A stretch of DNA of 64,000 nt from NCBI GenBank assembly GCA_964462035.1, contig CAYXAP010000017.1, positions 62,001-126,000 of the forward strand, written 5' to 3'. How positions within the stretch are numbered: position 1 is the first letter of the stretch; each line of letters starts with the position of its first letter. The translations under genes and the position numbers were made by a program. Shown here in pieces: positions 42,126 to 51,027 of this stretch. The notes under the pieces are model-generated. The model had not been told where the DNA came from and did no database searches. It saw only the letters and a list, made by a program, of their open reading frames with translations. The stretch is from UBA1660 sp964462035. Lineage in GTDB: Bacteria; Myxococcota_A; Polyangia; Polyangiales; Houyiibacteriaceae.

Positions 42126-42293
42126 TCAGGAGTTGCTGCGGAGGTTGCCCGCGATCAGGCCCACGACGGCGAGCACCACGAAGCCGATGAAGAGGATCTT
42201 GGCGATCCCCGCCGAGGCGCCGGCGATGCCACCGAAGCCGAAGACGGCGGCAATGAGAGCGAGAATGAAAAATCCGAGTGCCCACCTGAGCAT
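42126..42293 (-). CDS. DUF1328 (YtjA-like) small membrane protein
   Basis: Encodes 55 residues with two membrane helices: MLRWALGFFILALIAAVFGF and ILFIGFVVLAVVGLIAG, matching DUF1328. AAGGA lies 7 bases before the ATG. Such proteins are often stress-induced in other bacteria, but function is unknown. A 221-bp divergent region separates it from the lipoprotein gene at 42515; I see no clear promoter there. Confidence 0.88.
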   Translation of the reverse strand: MLRWALGFFILALIAAVFGFGGIAGASAGIAKILFIGFVVLAVVGLIAGNLRSNS

Positions 42294-42514
42294 GTGTCGT
42301 TCCTTGGGTTGAGGTGATCGTCCGCAGCCTGCGGTGTCTCGTTGGAGACGACCCATGACGTTGCAGCGCTCGTGCCAGCTCACGTCCCAGCCGAGCTCGG
42401 AGTGATCGGTGCGCAATGCCCCGGAGGTCGACCACGCCGAGGCGTTTCGGGCCGTCCGCAGGTGTGAAGTTGCACCGGTGGGAAGACCCCTCTCCCGTCC
42501 GCGTACCCTGCTCC

Positions 42515-43660
42515 ATGCGACCGCTGTCGTTCCTAGTCCTCATGGCTCTCGGGTGCGCAGGCGCGGCCACGGCGGCGCCCGCGTCACCGGCGGTGGCCGT
42601 CGTCGAGGCACCGCTGCCAGCACCGTTGCCGGCCGGCCGATGGGTCGCGGAGAGGGCGGAGCGCACGTCGTGCATCGATTGTCCGACCGCCCGCGTCGCG
42701 GTCGTGCTGGCCACGGGCTCGCTCGAGGAGCTGAGTCAGCGCGACTGGCCGGAGCTGGGTCCGGGCTATCCGCTCTTTCTCGCGCGCGGGGAGCTGGGCG
42801 TGCAGGTCGAGGAAGAGGTCGCGGTGGTGGTGGGCCTCTACGCCACCGAGCGAGAGGGGCGCGACGTCGCTGGTCGTCTCGGGGCTCGGCTCGTTCCGCT
42901 GACCGACGCGCCGCCTCTGGGAGCGACCACGATCGTGGCGCTGACCGAGCGCACCCACGCCATGGCCGAGCCCGACGGGGCGACGGTTCGCTGCACGCTC
43001 GAGAAGGGACACCGCTTCCCCTTCGTGCGGGCGGAGCTCTGGCGGCGCGCCGATCAGACGTGGTGGGTGCCGGTCCCGTGCGGCGACGAAGCGCCGGCGT
43101 TCGTTCCGGTCACGGCGACCGACCTCGATCGCACGACTCTCACGGTCGACGGTCGCGTGCGGACCATCCAGCCACTGAGTGGTGTCTGCGGCATCCAGTT
43201 CTACCGAGAGCGTCGCGCCGAGGCTGAGGGGCGCTGGAACGAGCGGGAGCTCTCTTCCGATCCGTCCTGCGTGGCCGAGCTGGATCCGAGCGACCAGTGG
43301 GGGGCCTGTCCAGACGGCACGCTGCGTTCCTGCGTGGAGCGCGGTGAGGAGGTCGGCCAGAGCGATCCGGCCCACGCGGAGCGGCTGTTGAGCTACGCGT
43401 GCCGCTTCGGTGACCTCGACGGCTGCACCCGACTCATCGCGATGGACGTCGATCGCGGCCTCGGCCTGCTCTGGGGCTGGTGCCACAGCGAGCACGCCGA
43501 CTCCTGCGAACGACTCGACGCCGCGCTGAGAGCCACGGACCCGGCGACCCTCGAGGACGGGGCCGGTGGGCTCGAGCTCTATGCCTGCGAGCGCGGGCTC
43601 GAGCCTTGGTGTGAGCGGCTCGACGCCAGCCCCGTCTGCGATCGACAGGGCTGCGGCTAG
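42515..43660 (+). CDS. Lipoprotein with Sel1-like Cys-rich C-terminal region
   Basis: Encodes 381 residues. The signal MRPLSFLVLMALGC gives Cys14 for lipidation. The middle contains a CIDC pair and two beta-rich segments that may be SH3- or SPOR-like. The C-terminal 110 residues have helical repeats with paired Cys: AERLLSYACRFGDLDGCTRL and LELYACERGLEPWCERL, similar to Sel1/HcpA-type repeats. Role is unknown; display on the outer envelope is inferred. Its stop is 8 bp from the stop of the convergent baeRF gene. Confidence 0.75.
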   Translation: MRPLSFLVLMALGCAGAATAAPASPAVAVVEAPLPAPLPAGRWVAERAERTSCIDCPTARVAVVLATGSLEELSQRDWPELGPGYPLFLARGELGVQVEEEVAVVVGLYATEREGRDVAGRLGARLVPLTDAPPLGATTIVALTERTHAMAEPDGATVRCTLEKGHRFPFVRAELWRRADQTWWVPVPCGDEAPAFVPVTATDLDRTTLTVDGRVRTIQPLSGVCGIQFYRERRAEAEGRWNERELSSDPSCVAELDPSDQWGACPDGTLRSCVERGEEVGQSDPAHAERLLSYACRFGDLDGCTRLIAMDVDRGLGLLWGWCHSEHADSCERLDAALRATDPATLEDGAGGLELYACERGLEPWCERLDASPVCDRQGCG

Positions 43661-43668
43661 GTCGCTAC

Positions 43669-44841
43669 CTAGTAGCGGAGGATGGCCGCCACGGGCTCGT
43701 CGACGGGCAACGCGGTGTCGGCGACGAAGCGAAGCCGTCCGCCTCGACCCAGGACCTCGCGGGCCGCGAGGTCCATCAGCGCGTGGTCACTGCGGGCGCC
43801 GTCGTCCGGACGTTCCGTCACCGACCGTTCGGTCGGCTCCCACTCGCCGGTGACGCGCTCTCCGGGTTGGAGAAAGAGAACCTCCACCCGGCCGTCGCTC
43901 GCGGCGCGGAGCACCTGCTCGATGTCGGCTGCAGCTTCGTCCTGGCGCATCGCTCGACCCAGAGCTTCCAGGTCCCGCTGCCGGGGCTCGGCGAAGTGTG
44001 CTTCGACGATCGAGAACGAGCGTCGGTGGAGCTCTTCCCGATCGAAGGCGTCGGGGCTACCCGAGACGCGTCCGATGATGGTCGGGTGCTCGCTCGCGCT
44101 CACGTAGAGCGCGCCCACGTAGTCGACCGCGACGACGACCAACGGCGTCCGAGCGTTCGGCAGGATGGCCCGCACCCGCTCGTCGATGACTCGGCAGTAC
44201 TTCTCGAGCTCCCGCTTGCGTTCTTCGTCGCTGCCGCCTCCGTGGCCATGGAGAATCCAGCGGCCACCGTCGCTCGTGGTGGAGTGGCCCTGCGAGTGGG
44301 CCTCGGTGGTCTGGTGGCCGAGGGCGTCCTCCAGCCCGGGGAGCGTCATCATGACCTCGTCGAGCGTGTACGCGGTGGCCGAGTAGAGGGTCGGCCCCTG
44401 TTGATCGAGGCAGAGCACATAGTGGGGCCAGCTCGCGTTTCGCAGCTGCAGGAGCGGCAGCATGTGGAAGCGGTCTCCGACGAGCGTTCGCGACTCTACG
44501 GTCGCCGGGAGCCGGAACACTTCGTGCGCTCCATCGTGGAGGAAGACCGCCAACCCGTGACCCTGGTGCGCCCACCAGTCGTCGTCCGACAGCCAAGCTT
44601 GCACGGGCTCGAGGGTGCGGCGGATCGTGGACTCGTCCGCGTCCATCGAGCGGAGCGCGTCGGTCGCCTGCTGCATCGCGTTCTTGAATCGGATGCGGTT
44701 CTTCGTGATCGCGTCGCCCGCTTCGACCGTGGGTAGGTAGATCGAGACCGCGTTCGAGCCCCGATGCATCAGCAGTCGAGCCATCGTCGCGGCGTTCGGA
44801 AGGTGGAGGTTCTTCTCGTGCGGTAGTCGTGTCTCGTGCAT
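43669..44841 (-). CDS. baeRF-type (archaeo-eukaryotic release factor-like) protein
   Basis: Encodes 390 residues from MHETRLPH; upstream in-frame starts would add up to 17 residues. It shows the pattern of bacterial baeRF proteins: SIYLPT near the N terminus, GLAVFLHDGAHEVFRLP, a central domain (HYVLCLDQQGPTLYSA), a His/Gly-rich loop, and the C-terminal eRF1-like part ending RLRFVADTALP. These resemble eRF1/Pelota domains and are proposed to act on ribosomes, without proof for most. The assignment rests on pattern memory. Confidence 0.7.
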   Translation of the reverse strand: MHETRLPHEKNLHLPNAATMARLLMHRGSNAVSIYLPTVEAGDAITKNRIRFKNAMQQATDALRSMDADESTIRRTLEPVQAWLSDDDWWAHQGHGLAVFLHDGAHEVFRLPATVESRTLVGDRFHMLPLLQLRNASWPHYVLCLDQQGPTLYSATAYTLDEVMMTLPGLEDALGHQTTEAHSQGHSTTSDGGRWILHGHGGGSDEERKRELEKYCRVIDERVRAILPNARTPLVVVAVDYVGALYVSASEHPTIIGRVSGSPDAFDREELHRRSFSIVEAHFAEPRQRDLEALGRAMRQDEAAADIEQVLRAASDGRVEVLFLQPGERVTGEWEPTERSVTERPDDGARSDHALMDLAAREVLGRGGRLRFVADTALPVDEPVAAILRY

Positions 44842-44941
44842 GCCCGACGTCGTTGCAGGCACCATTCCGGCGGCATGGACACCGGCATTCACCGCAGGAT
44901 CCCATGGCGCTCCGTCTCACCGATGACGAAAACGCCTCGGT

Positions 44942-45265
44942 TCAATCGGCCGGCGCGGCCAGGGCGTCCCGACGGATCTGCCGCCGCTGGAGCGTCTGCA
45001 GCACCAGATAGGCAAGCGCGAAGCCGGCGCCGCCGAGCGCGAGGATCGGGTAGTCGCGCCCATCGAGCTGCAGGCCCCAGAGCGTCGGAACGTCGAGCTC
45101 GACGAGGATGAGCCAGAGAAGGATCGTGCTCGTGTACACGACCGCCGAGGCGACGATCACGGGCATCAGCTTGGTGCGCACCACGAGCCAGCAGAGGGCG
45201 ACGATGATCGTCGCCTGGAGCCAGAGCACGCCGAGCTCGGTGATCGGGTAGAGCGCGAAGGTCAT
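44942..45265 (-). CDS. Three-helix hypothetical membrane protein
   Basis: Encodes 107 residues from MTFALYPI. Three hydrophobic segments lie at about 8-27, 34-54 and 71-90, with a short charged C-terminal tail (QRRQIRRDALAAPAD). No family is recognised. It is on the same strand as its neighbours at 43669 and 45358. Confidence 0.65.
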   Translation of the reverse strand: MTFALYPITELGVLWLQATIIVALCWLVVRTKLMPVIVASAVVYTSTILLWLILVELDVPTLWGLQLDGRDYPILALGGAGFALAYLVLQTLQRRQIRRDALAAPAD

Positions 45266-45357
45266 CGCGCCCGTGCGTTGCAGGGCGCGTGCCGGTTTGG
45301 GTGGGCCCGGAACCCGAGGTGGGCGAGACACCCCGCCTCACCCCGGATCCGGCGCGA

Positions 45358-45672
45358 CTACTTCTTGCCGCCCTTCGAGAACTTGTCGCCGCCCTTCGCC
45401 GGCGCTTGGCCAGCGAACTTGCCGCCACCCTTCTGGGGCGCGGCCTTTTGGGGCGCTTGCTTGGCGAACTTGTCGCCACCCTTGGCGGGCGCTTGCTTGG
45501 CGAACTTGTCGCCACCCTTGGCGGGCGCTTGCTTGGCGAACTTGTCGCCACCCTTGGCGGGCGCCTGCTTGGCGAACTTGTCCTGCGCGGGCGCCTGCTT
45601 GGCGAACTTGTCGCCACCCTTGGCGGGTGCCTGCTTGGCGAACTTGTCGCCGCCCTTGCCGTCCTTCTTCAT
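45358..45672 (-). CDS. Lys-rich tandem-repeat protein (GGDKFAKQAPAK repeats)
   Basis: Encodes 104 residues. AAGGA lies 8 bases upstream of the ATG. Almost the whole protein consists of a 12-residue unit GGDKFAKQAPAK, repeated about five to six times, one copy being shortened to 10 residues. The ends are divergent (QKAAPQKGGGKFAGQ, GGDKFSKGGKK). It is strongly basic, without hydrophobic core or Cys, and so is probably disordered. The Lys/Ala/Pro content recalls histone H1-like bacterial proteins, but the Gly-Asp and Phe spacing is unlike them. No family is recognised. Confidence 0.75.
   Translation of the reverse strand: MKKDGKGGDKFAKQAPAKGGDKFAKQAPAQDKFAKQAPAKGGDKFAKQAPAKGGDKFAKQAPAKGGDKFAKQAPQKAAPQKGGGKFAGQAPAKGGDKFSKGGKK
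45462..45655 (-). repeat. 36-bp tandem repeat in the KFAKQAPAK protein gene
   Basis: Units starting ttggcgaacttgtc occur at 45462, 45498, 45534, 45570, 45600 and 45636, that is, steps of 36, 36, 36, 30 and 36 bp. All steps are multiples of three, so the frame is kept. Near identity of the units suggests recent duplication. Confidence 0.9.
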
Positions 45673-45816
45673 GGTCTCGTTCCTTCCCCCGAGGCGTCGG
45701 GCCTCGCTCGGGAATCCTGGGGTCCGACCGTCCATTACGGAAGGAAATTCTTCCGAAGCTGGATTTCCGACCGTGGTGCACGGCGCGTCGGAACGAAGAG
45801 TGCAGTAGAATCAGGT

Positions 45817-46365
45817 ATGGGCATGCTCTCGAACTGGATCGGGCGAAAGGTTGCGCCGGTCGACGTGGAAAAGACGAAGTCGCGCGTTCGCGAGGCGGAG
45901 GGCCAGGGCCTGGATGCCGCAGGCGTGGCAGAACGTCTCACCGAACAGCACGCGCGTCGAAGCGCCGTCCGTGGCTTCCTCACGGGGGTCCCCGGCGGTC
46001 TCTGGACGCTGCCGCTGATGGTGATCGACGTCCGGGGGGTGTGGTCGGAGCGAGCCTCGCTCGCCGCGGGTCTCCACTACGTTCAGGACCCCAGCTTCTT
46101 CGACGACCCTGGCTGGTGGAAGGAGGTCTGGCGGGCGACCTCCGCGCTGCCGTCGGGCTCCGGCGCCAAGGGGCTCGTGCGCTTCGCGGTCCAGGAGACC
46201 GTGCTCCGACGAGTCGGCAAGGCCGTGGTCCGTCGGACCGGGACCCGCTTCGTTCCCGTGCTCGGCGGAGTCGTGGGCGCCGCGTGGAACTACACCTGGG
46301 TGAAGCGCGAGGGGAGCCGCATGCGGATTGACATCCTGGGTCCGCTGCCCGATGTGAAGTCCTGA
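45817..46365 (+). CDS. EcsC-like protein
   Basis: Encodes 182 residues. AGG lies just before the ATG. Residues 50-75 (RGFLTGVPGGLWTLPLMVIDV) and the C-terminal RTGTRFVPVLGGVVGAAWNY resemble the EcsC family, which has weakly hydrophobic helices and a P-x-GxxxGAxxN ending. The N terminus is charged. The family has no known activity. It runs towards the NtrC-type gene, 62 bp on, in the same direction. Confidence 0.55.
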   Translation: MGMLSNWIGRKVAPVDVEKTKSRVREAEGQGLDAAGVAERLTEQHARRSAVRGFLTGVPGGLWTLPLMVIDVRGVWSERASLAAGLHYVQDPSFFDDPGWWKEVWRATSALPSGSGAKGLVRFAVQETVLRRVGKAVVRRTGTRFVPVLGGVVGAAWNYTWVKREGSRMRIDILGPLPDVKS

Positions 46366-46427
46366 TCTGAGGCAGAGTCCGATCACCGGCTCACCTGGAT
46401 CCTCAACCCCAGAGGTTCATACATCCC

Positions 46428-47855
46428 GTGGACAGCCTAGACATTCGCGCCACCGTGCTGGTGGTCGACGACGAGAAATCCATCCTCGACCTCGCAAGCG
46501 CCGCGCTGGAGCGAGCCGGTCACGACGTGAAGTGCGAGATGACCATGACGGACGCCCTGCGGCACGTCCGCTCGTCGGACCTGGACGTCGTGCTCACGGA
46601 CCTGCGGATCGGTGACGAGGACGGTCTCGAGCTCTGCGAACAGGCGATTGCGCTGCGACCCGACATCCCGGTGGTCGTGATGACCGGCTACAGCACCATC
46701 GAGGCGGCCATCGGCGCGCTTCGGGCCGGGGCGTACGACTTCATCACCAAGCCGCTGGAGCCGGAAGCGCTCGAGGCCGCGGTGCGCCGCGCCGCCGAGC
46801 ACCGCGCGCTGACCAAGGAGATCGACCGGCTCCGTCGCCAGGTCGAGGGGCCGATCACCGACTTCGGCATGGTCGGTCGCAGCCCGGCGATGCGTCGCGT
46901 CTTCGATCTGATCGACCGCATCGGCGATTCGGACGCCACCGTCCTGATCACGGGTGAGAGCGGCACCGGCAAGGAGCTGGTCGCCAAGGCGCTCCACAAG
47001 CAGAGCCGGCGTGGCGGGCCCTTCGTCGCGATCAACTGCGCGGCCATGCCGGCGCAGCTGCTCGAGAGCGAGCTCTTCGGTCACGTGAAGGGAGCGTTCA
47101 CCGATGCGAAGCGTTCGCGTGACGGGCTCTTCGTGGAGGCCCATGGCGGCACCCTCTTCCTCGACGAGATCGGCGAGATGGACATGGAGATGCAGCCGAA
47201 GCTCCTCCGTGCCCTCCAGGAGCGGAAGGCGCGCCCGGTCGGCGCGGGGCAGGAGCGAGAGTTCGACACGCGCATCGTGGCGGCGACCAACCGGGACCTC
47301 GAGGACGACGTCCAGGAGGGTCGCTTCCGAGAAGACCTCTTCTACCGCGTGAACGTGGTCGGGATTCAGCTGCCCCCGCTTCGCGCTCGGGGTCATGACG
47401 TGCTCCGCCTGGGTCAGGTCTTCGTGAAGCAGTTCGCCGAGAATACCGGCCGCAACGTCACGGGGATCAGTCAGCCCGCCGCCGAGCGGCTCCTGGAGTA
47501 CGACTGGCCCGGCAACGTCCGTGAGCTGGAGAACTGCATCGAGCGCGCCGTGACCCTGGCGCGCTTCGAGGAACTCACGGTCGAGGACCTGCCCGAGCGG
47601 ATCCGGAAGTACCAGAGCTCCCGGGTGATCATCGACACCCAGGATCCGGACGAGATGCCCTCGCTGGAGACCCTCGAGCGACGCTACGTCCATCGAGTGC
47701 TGAAGGTCGTCGGCGGGAACAAGACCCAGGCCGCGAAGGTGCTCGGGGTGGACCGCCGCACTCTGTATCGGAAGCTCGAGCGCTGGGAGAAGCAGGATCA
47801 GACCGAGCTGGACGAGCAACGGGCGAAGGAGACCATCGCCGCCCTCGAGGACTGA
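46428..47855 (+). CDS. NtrC-type response regulator with GAFTDA loop
   Basis: Encodes 475 residues from GTG. Receiver: Asp58 (VVLTDLRIGD) and Lys108 (TKP). AAA+: Walker A GESGTGKE and Walker B LFLDEIGEM. The sigma-54 contact loop reads GAFTDA (222-227) instead of GAFTGA, so sigma-54 activation is likely but not certain; such variants occur among myxobacterial NtrC relatives. The C-terminal Fis helix-turn-helix is NKTQAAKVLGVDRRTLYRKL. No kinase is adjacent. An intrinsic terminator follows the stop. Confidence 0.94.
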   Translation: MDSLDIRATVLVVDDEKSILDLASAALERAGHDVKCEMTMTDALRHVRSSDLDVVLTDLRIGDEDGLELCEQAIALRPDIPVVVMTGYSTIEAAIGALRAGAYDFITKPLEPEALEAAVRRAAEHRALTKEIDRLRRQVEGPITDFGMVGRSPAMRRVFDLIDRIGDSDATVLITGESGTGKELVAKALHKQSRRGGPFVAINCAAMPAQLLESELFGHVKGAFTDAKRSRDGLFVEAHGGTLFLDEIGEMDMEMQPKLLRALQERKARPVGAGQEREFDTRIVAATNRDLEDDVQEGRFREDLFYRVNVVGIQLPPLRARGHDVLRLGQVFVKQFAENTGRNVTGISQPAAERLLEYDWPGNVRELENCIERAVTLARFEELTVEDLPERIRKYQSSRVIIDTQDPDEMPSLETLERRYVHRVLKVVGGNKTQAAKVLGVDRRTLYRKLERWEKQDQTELDEQRAKETIAALED

Positions 47856-47856
47856 A

Positions 47857-47887
47857 CCGCCCGTTTTCGCGGGCTTCCGTCTTTTTT
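47857..47887 (+). terminator. Intrinsic terminator after the NtrC-type gene
   Basis: GCCCG and CGGGC form a short stem around TTTTCG, followed nine bases later by a T6 run (cttttttc). It begins directly after the stop. Confidence 0.6.
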
Positions 47888-47963
47888 CGGGCCCCCTAGA
47901 TCCTTTCGGATCCCCGCTCGTCTCGAACCCTCACGGCGCATCGAGCGCCAGGAGGAGATTCGA

Positions 47964-49349
47964 ATGCGAAAGGCGATGTTCTTGGCGATGGCCGCGGCCC
48001 TGGGCTGCGGCGGCGGAGTCGACACGGTAGAGGCGCAGACGACGCGCGTGACCGTCTCGAGCTCCGGGGGGGAAGGCGGCACGAACGCCTGGATCGGCGG
48101 GTCGCCGGTACGAACTCGGGTCGTGGTCGGCGCCGACGGCGAGACCTACGTGGGCGTCTGGATCGACGCCCCCGACGCCCCGGGTCGCCAGGAGCGTCCT
48201 CCAATGGCGCTCAGCCTGGTGGTCGACACCAGTGGCTCGATGAGCGGTGACAAGATCCAGAATGCCCGCATCGCGGCGTCCAGTCTTCTCGAGAGTCTCC
48301 AGGACGGGGACATCGTCTCCATCTACTCCTTCGACAACGGCGTCCGCGAGATCGCGGCGCCGACGACCGTGTCCACGAACACCCGCGGCACGCTGATGCA
48401 GTCGGTGCAGTACCTCCACGCGGGTGGCGGCACCAACATGTACGGCGGTGTCCAGGTCGGCGTGAACCGGCTGGCCAGCACCCCGGCGACCCACACCGTC
48501 CGCCGACTGGTGCTCATCAGCGACGGCCACGCGAACATCGGGCCCTCGGACCCGTACTCGCTCGGGAACCTCGCCGGCAACGCCACCGAGTACGGCGTGC
48601 AGGTCACGGGTATCGGCGTCGGCCTCGACTACGACGAGAACACCCTCGGCGCGCTCGCGGTGCGCAGCTCCGGCCGCCTCTACCATCTCGAGCAGCCCCA
48701 CCAGATGGCGCAGATTCTCCAGCAGGAGGTCCAGCTCCTCGCCTCGACGGTGGCGACCGACGCCATCATCGAGATCAACCCCGGCCCCGGCGTGACCATC
48801 CTCGAGGGGGTCACCACCGGCGCCGAGATCTCCGACGGTCGTCTCCGCGTGCCGCTCGGGAGCGTCTACGCGGGTCAGCAGCGCGAGATCCTCTTCCGCG
48901 CTCGGGTGACGGCCAGCCGTACCGGCAACCGCAACCTCGCCACCGCGCGCTTCGTCTACCGCACTCCGGACGACGACCACGAGCGGCGCACCCAGGAGGT
49001 CGCCATCGGCTACGAGGTCACTCGTGACCAGGTCGCCGCGCAGGGCAGCGCCCAGCCGCGGGTCCAGGCGATGGTCGCCAACTACCGCGCCGCCGAGGCG
49101 CAGCGCCAGGCGGCGGTCGCGCTCAACGCCGGTAACCGCGCCGAGGCCGAGCGTCAGTTCGAGTTCGCCGAGGACGCGCTGGTGGAGGGTGCGATGGCCG
49201 CGCCGGCCGCCCAGCGCGAGGTCATGCAGCAGCGCCTCGACCGCGTGCGCTCGAACCGGGGCCGCGCTCGCCGGGCGACCACCCCGGCGGCCGCCCGCGG
49301 TGCTGCGCTCGAGAGCTACGACGCCGCCATGGAGGCCGAAGGCTACTGA
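47964..49349 (+). CDS. vWA-domain lipoprotein
   Basis: Encodes 461 residues; GGAGGA lies 7 bases upstream. The signal ends in ALGC, a lipobox. A von Willebrand factor A domain (about 80-260) has the MIDAS set: DTSGSMSG, GGGTNMYGG, and LISDGHANIG. It is followed by a beta-rich domain and a helical Ala/Glu/Arg-rich tail (about 360-461). vWA lipoproteins bind proteins through a metal ion, often in surface complexes. It has its own intrinsic terminator and lies between unrelated genes. Confidence 0.9.
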   Translation: MRKAMFLAMAAALGCGGGVDTVEAQTTRVTVSSSGGEGGTNAWIGGSPVRTRVVVGADGETYVGVWIDAPDAPGRQERPPMALSLVVDTSGSMSGDKIQNARIAASSLLESLQDGDIVSIYSFDNGVREIAAPTTVSTNTRGTLMQSVQYLHAGGGTNMYGGVQVGVNRLASTPATHTVRRLVLISDGHANIGPSDPYSLGNLAGNATEYGVQVTGIGVGLDYDENTLGALAVRSSGRLYHLEQPHQMAQILQQEVQLLASTVATDAIIEINPGPGVTILEGVTTGAEISDGRLRVPLGSVYAGQQREILFRARVTASRTGNRNLATARFVYRTPDDDHERRTQEVAIGYEVTRDQVAAQGSAQPRVQAMVANYRAAEAQRQAAVALNAGNRAEAERQFEFAEDALVEGAMAAPAAQREVMQQRLDRVRSNRGRARRATTPAAARGAALESYDAAMEAEGY

Positions 49350-49358
49350 CCGGAGCAG

Positions 49359-49435
49359 GGCGGCGGAGTCTCCTCCCCGCCGCCGTTTGGTTCTCGCGGC
49401 CGTCACCGACTCCGGTGGCGGCCGCGAGTCTTTTT
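49359..49435 (+). terminator. Double hairpin with T tract after the vWA gene
   Basis: The first stem pairs GGCGGCGG (49359) with CCGCCGCC (49377). The second pairs CTCGCGGCCG (49393) with CGGCCGCGAG (49419-49428), with an inner CACCG/CGGTG stem, and is followed by TCTTTTT. The second is a strong intrinsic terminator. Confidence 0.85.
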
Positions 49436-49442
49436 GGGGGAC

Positions 49443-50408
49443 TCAGCCGCGGCCGTGCGGGTCGTCGTACCAGCTCAGGTCGGGCCCCAGGGCGACGAAG
49501 CGGCGCGGGTTCACCGAGGGATGGCTTCGGTAGTAGTGCTCCTTGATGTGGCGCAGGTTCACCGTCTCCTTCACGCCCGGGTGCTGGTAGACGTCACGCA
49601 GGAAGCCCGAGAGGTTCGGATACTGCCGGATCAGTCGTCCGTTGCACTTGAAGTGCACGTAGTAGACCGGGTCGAAGCGGACGAGGGTGGTGAACATCGC
49701 GATGTCCGCCTCGGTGAGCTGGTCGCCACAGACGAAGCGCTGCTGGCCGAGCACGCCCTCCCAGTGGTCGAGCTCCGTGAAGAGCTCGCCGAACGCCTGC
49801 GCGTAGGCGTCCTGGGTGCCCGCGAAACCGCAGCGGTACACGCCGTTGTTGAGCGGCTCGTAGAAGCGGTCCATGGCCGCGTCGATCGTGTCGCGGAGCG
49901 GCTCGGGGCTGAGGTCGAGCTCCCCGTGGCCGAGACTCCGCATCACGGTGGCGAACATCCGGAGGATCTCGCGGCTCTCGTTGTTCACGATGGTGCCCGT
50001 CTCTCGATCCCAGAGCGCCGGCACCGTGACACGGCCACTGAAGTCCGGCTTCGCGGCGGCGTACACCTGGTGGAGCTTCGTCGCCTGGTGAATCGGATCG
50101 CCGGTCGCGTCCGGGTCGTCGTCCGGACGGATCTCCCACCCCTCATCGCCCATGTAGGGGTGGACGACCGTGACCGATACGGCCTCCTCGAGACCGAGGA
50201 GCGAGCGCGCGATCAGCGTTCGATGCGCCCACGGACAGGCATACGAGACGTAGAGGTGGTAGCGGCCCGCGGCTGGTTGGAAGCGAGCACCGGGGGCGTC
50301 CTCGATCCAGTCGCGGAACTGGCTCTTCTGCCGGCGGAACTCACCGCCTTCGCCCTTCTCCCACTGGTCTTGGGTGACCCACTCGCCGTTCGTCAGGAAT
50401 CCACTCAT
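49443..50408 (-). CDS. Glutathionyl-hydroquinone reductase (Xi-class GST)
   Basis: Encodes 321 residues; GGAG lies 8-9 bases before the ATG. It reduces glutathionyl-hydroquinones with glutathione. The active-site Cys58 lies in YVSYACPWAH, the signature of the class. Further marks are IVNNESREILRMF, the GST C-terminal helices, and FKCNGRLIRQYPNL with GVKETVNLRHIKEHYY near the end. It may detoxify quinones formed in aromatic breakdown. It is convergent with the vWA gene across the terminator. Confidence 0.95.
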   Translation of the reverse strand: MSGFLTNGEWVTQDQWEKGEGGEFRRQKSQFRDWIEDAPGARFQPAAGRYHLYVSYACPWAHRTLIARSLLGLEEAVSVTVVHPYMGDEGWEIRPDDDPDATGDPIHQATKLHQVYAAAKPDFSGRVTVPALWDRETGTIVNNESREILRMFATVMRSLGHGELDLSPEPLRDTIDAAMDRFYEPLNNGVYRCGFAGTQDAYAQAFGELFTELDHWEGVLGQQRFVCGDQLTEADIAMFTTLVRFDPVYYVHFKCNGRLIRQYPNLSGFLRDVYQHPGVKETVNLRHIKEHYYRSHPSVNPRRFVALGPDLSWYDDPHGRG

Positions 50409-50461
50409 CGCTGCTTCTCCACTCGGTCCACGTCTTCGTCGACGGGACCCAGCGTGCAGCA

Positions 50462-50938
50462 TTACCCGGGATCGCTGGGGCGGTCGCGCAACGCTGCGTT
50501 GCGCTCACTCGACTCGGGCGGGTCCTCGACGACCCGCAGCGCGCCCCGGTCGACCGGCGGCCCAGCCATCTGCCAGGCGAGCCAATCCCACCCGAGCCGC
50601 TGACCCAGGTTGCGTGGTCGCCGGTCGGGCCCGGCGAGCCAACGGAGCTTGGCGAAGCGAGAGGCGAAGAAGACGTTCCGCAGTCGCTGCTCCAGGTCGT
50701 CCCCCAGTCCCCGTCCGACGAGGCGCGTGCTCCCGCCTTGGCGTACCGCTCGCAGCTGGCCGGTTGCACCCGACTGCCGAAGGATGACGCTCAGCTCCCG
50801 TTCGAGCTCCCGGGGGAGCTTGCCGCGGAGCAACAACACTCGACCGTTCCGCGCGCTCAGCACGAAGAGCTCGTTGGCACGGGAGAGGACGAGTGCGACG
50901 AGAGCCAGGCCGACCAGCAGGAGCAGGAGCAGGGGCAC
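50462..50938 (-). CDS. DUF3634 family protein
   Basis: Encodes 158 residues from GTG. A membrane helix (PLLLLLLVGLALVALVL) is followed by ANELFVLSARNGRVLLLRGKLPRELERELSVI in a DUF3634-like arrangement. The C-terminal half is basic and ends in a Pro/Arg/Glu tail. Function is unknown. It lies upstream of and co-directional with the reductase gene (54 bp between), and divergent from the gene at 51028. Confidence 0.75.
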   Translation of the reverse strand: MPLLLLLLVGLALVALVLSRANELFVLSARNGRVLLLRGKLPRELERELSVILRQSGATGQLRAVRQGGSTRLVGRGLGDDLEQRLRNVFFASRFAKLRWLAGPDRRPRNLGQRLGWDWLAWQMAGPPVDRGALRVVEDPPESSERNAALRDRPSDPG

Positions 50939-51027
50939 GGCCGCAGTCTCCCCGCCAGAGGCCGCTCACGCCACCGCTCGGTCGCTTCCCCCTCCCGATC
51001 CGCCTCCCGGCATGGCACTCTTGTGGG

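Noticed and set aside
45450..45660. CRISPR array
   Set aside because: The 36-bp periodicity comes from a coding tandem repeat without unique spacers and with an open frame and Shine-Dalgarno.
46437..47819. Long minus-strand frame opposite the NtrC-type regulator
   Set aside because: Shadow of a gene with intact receiver, AAA+ and Fis domains.
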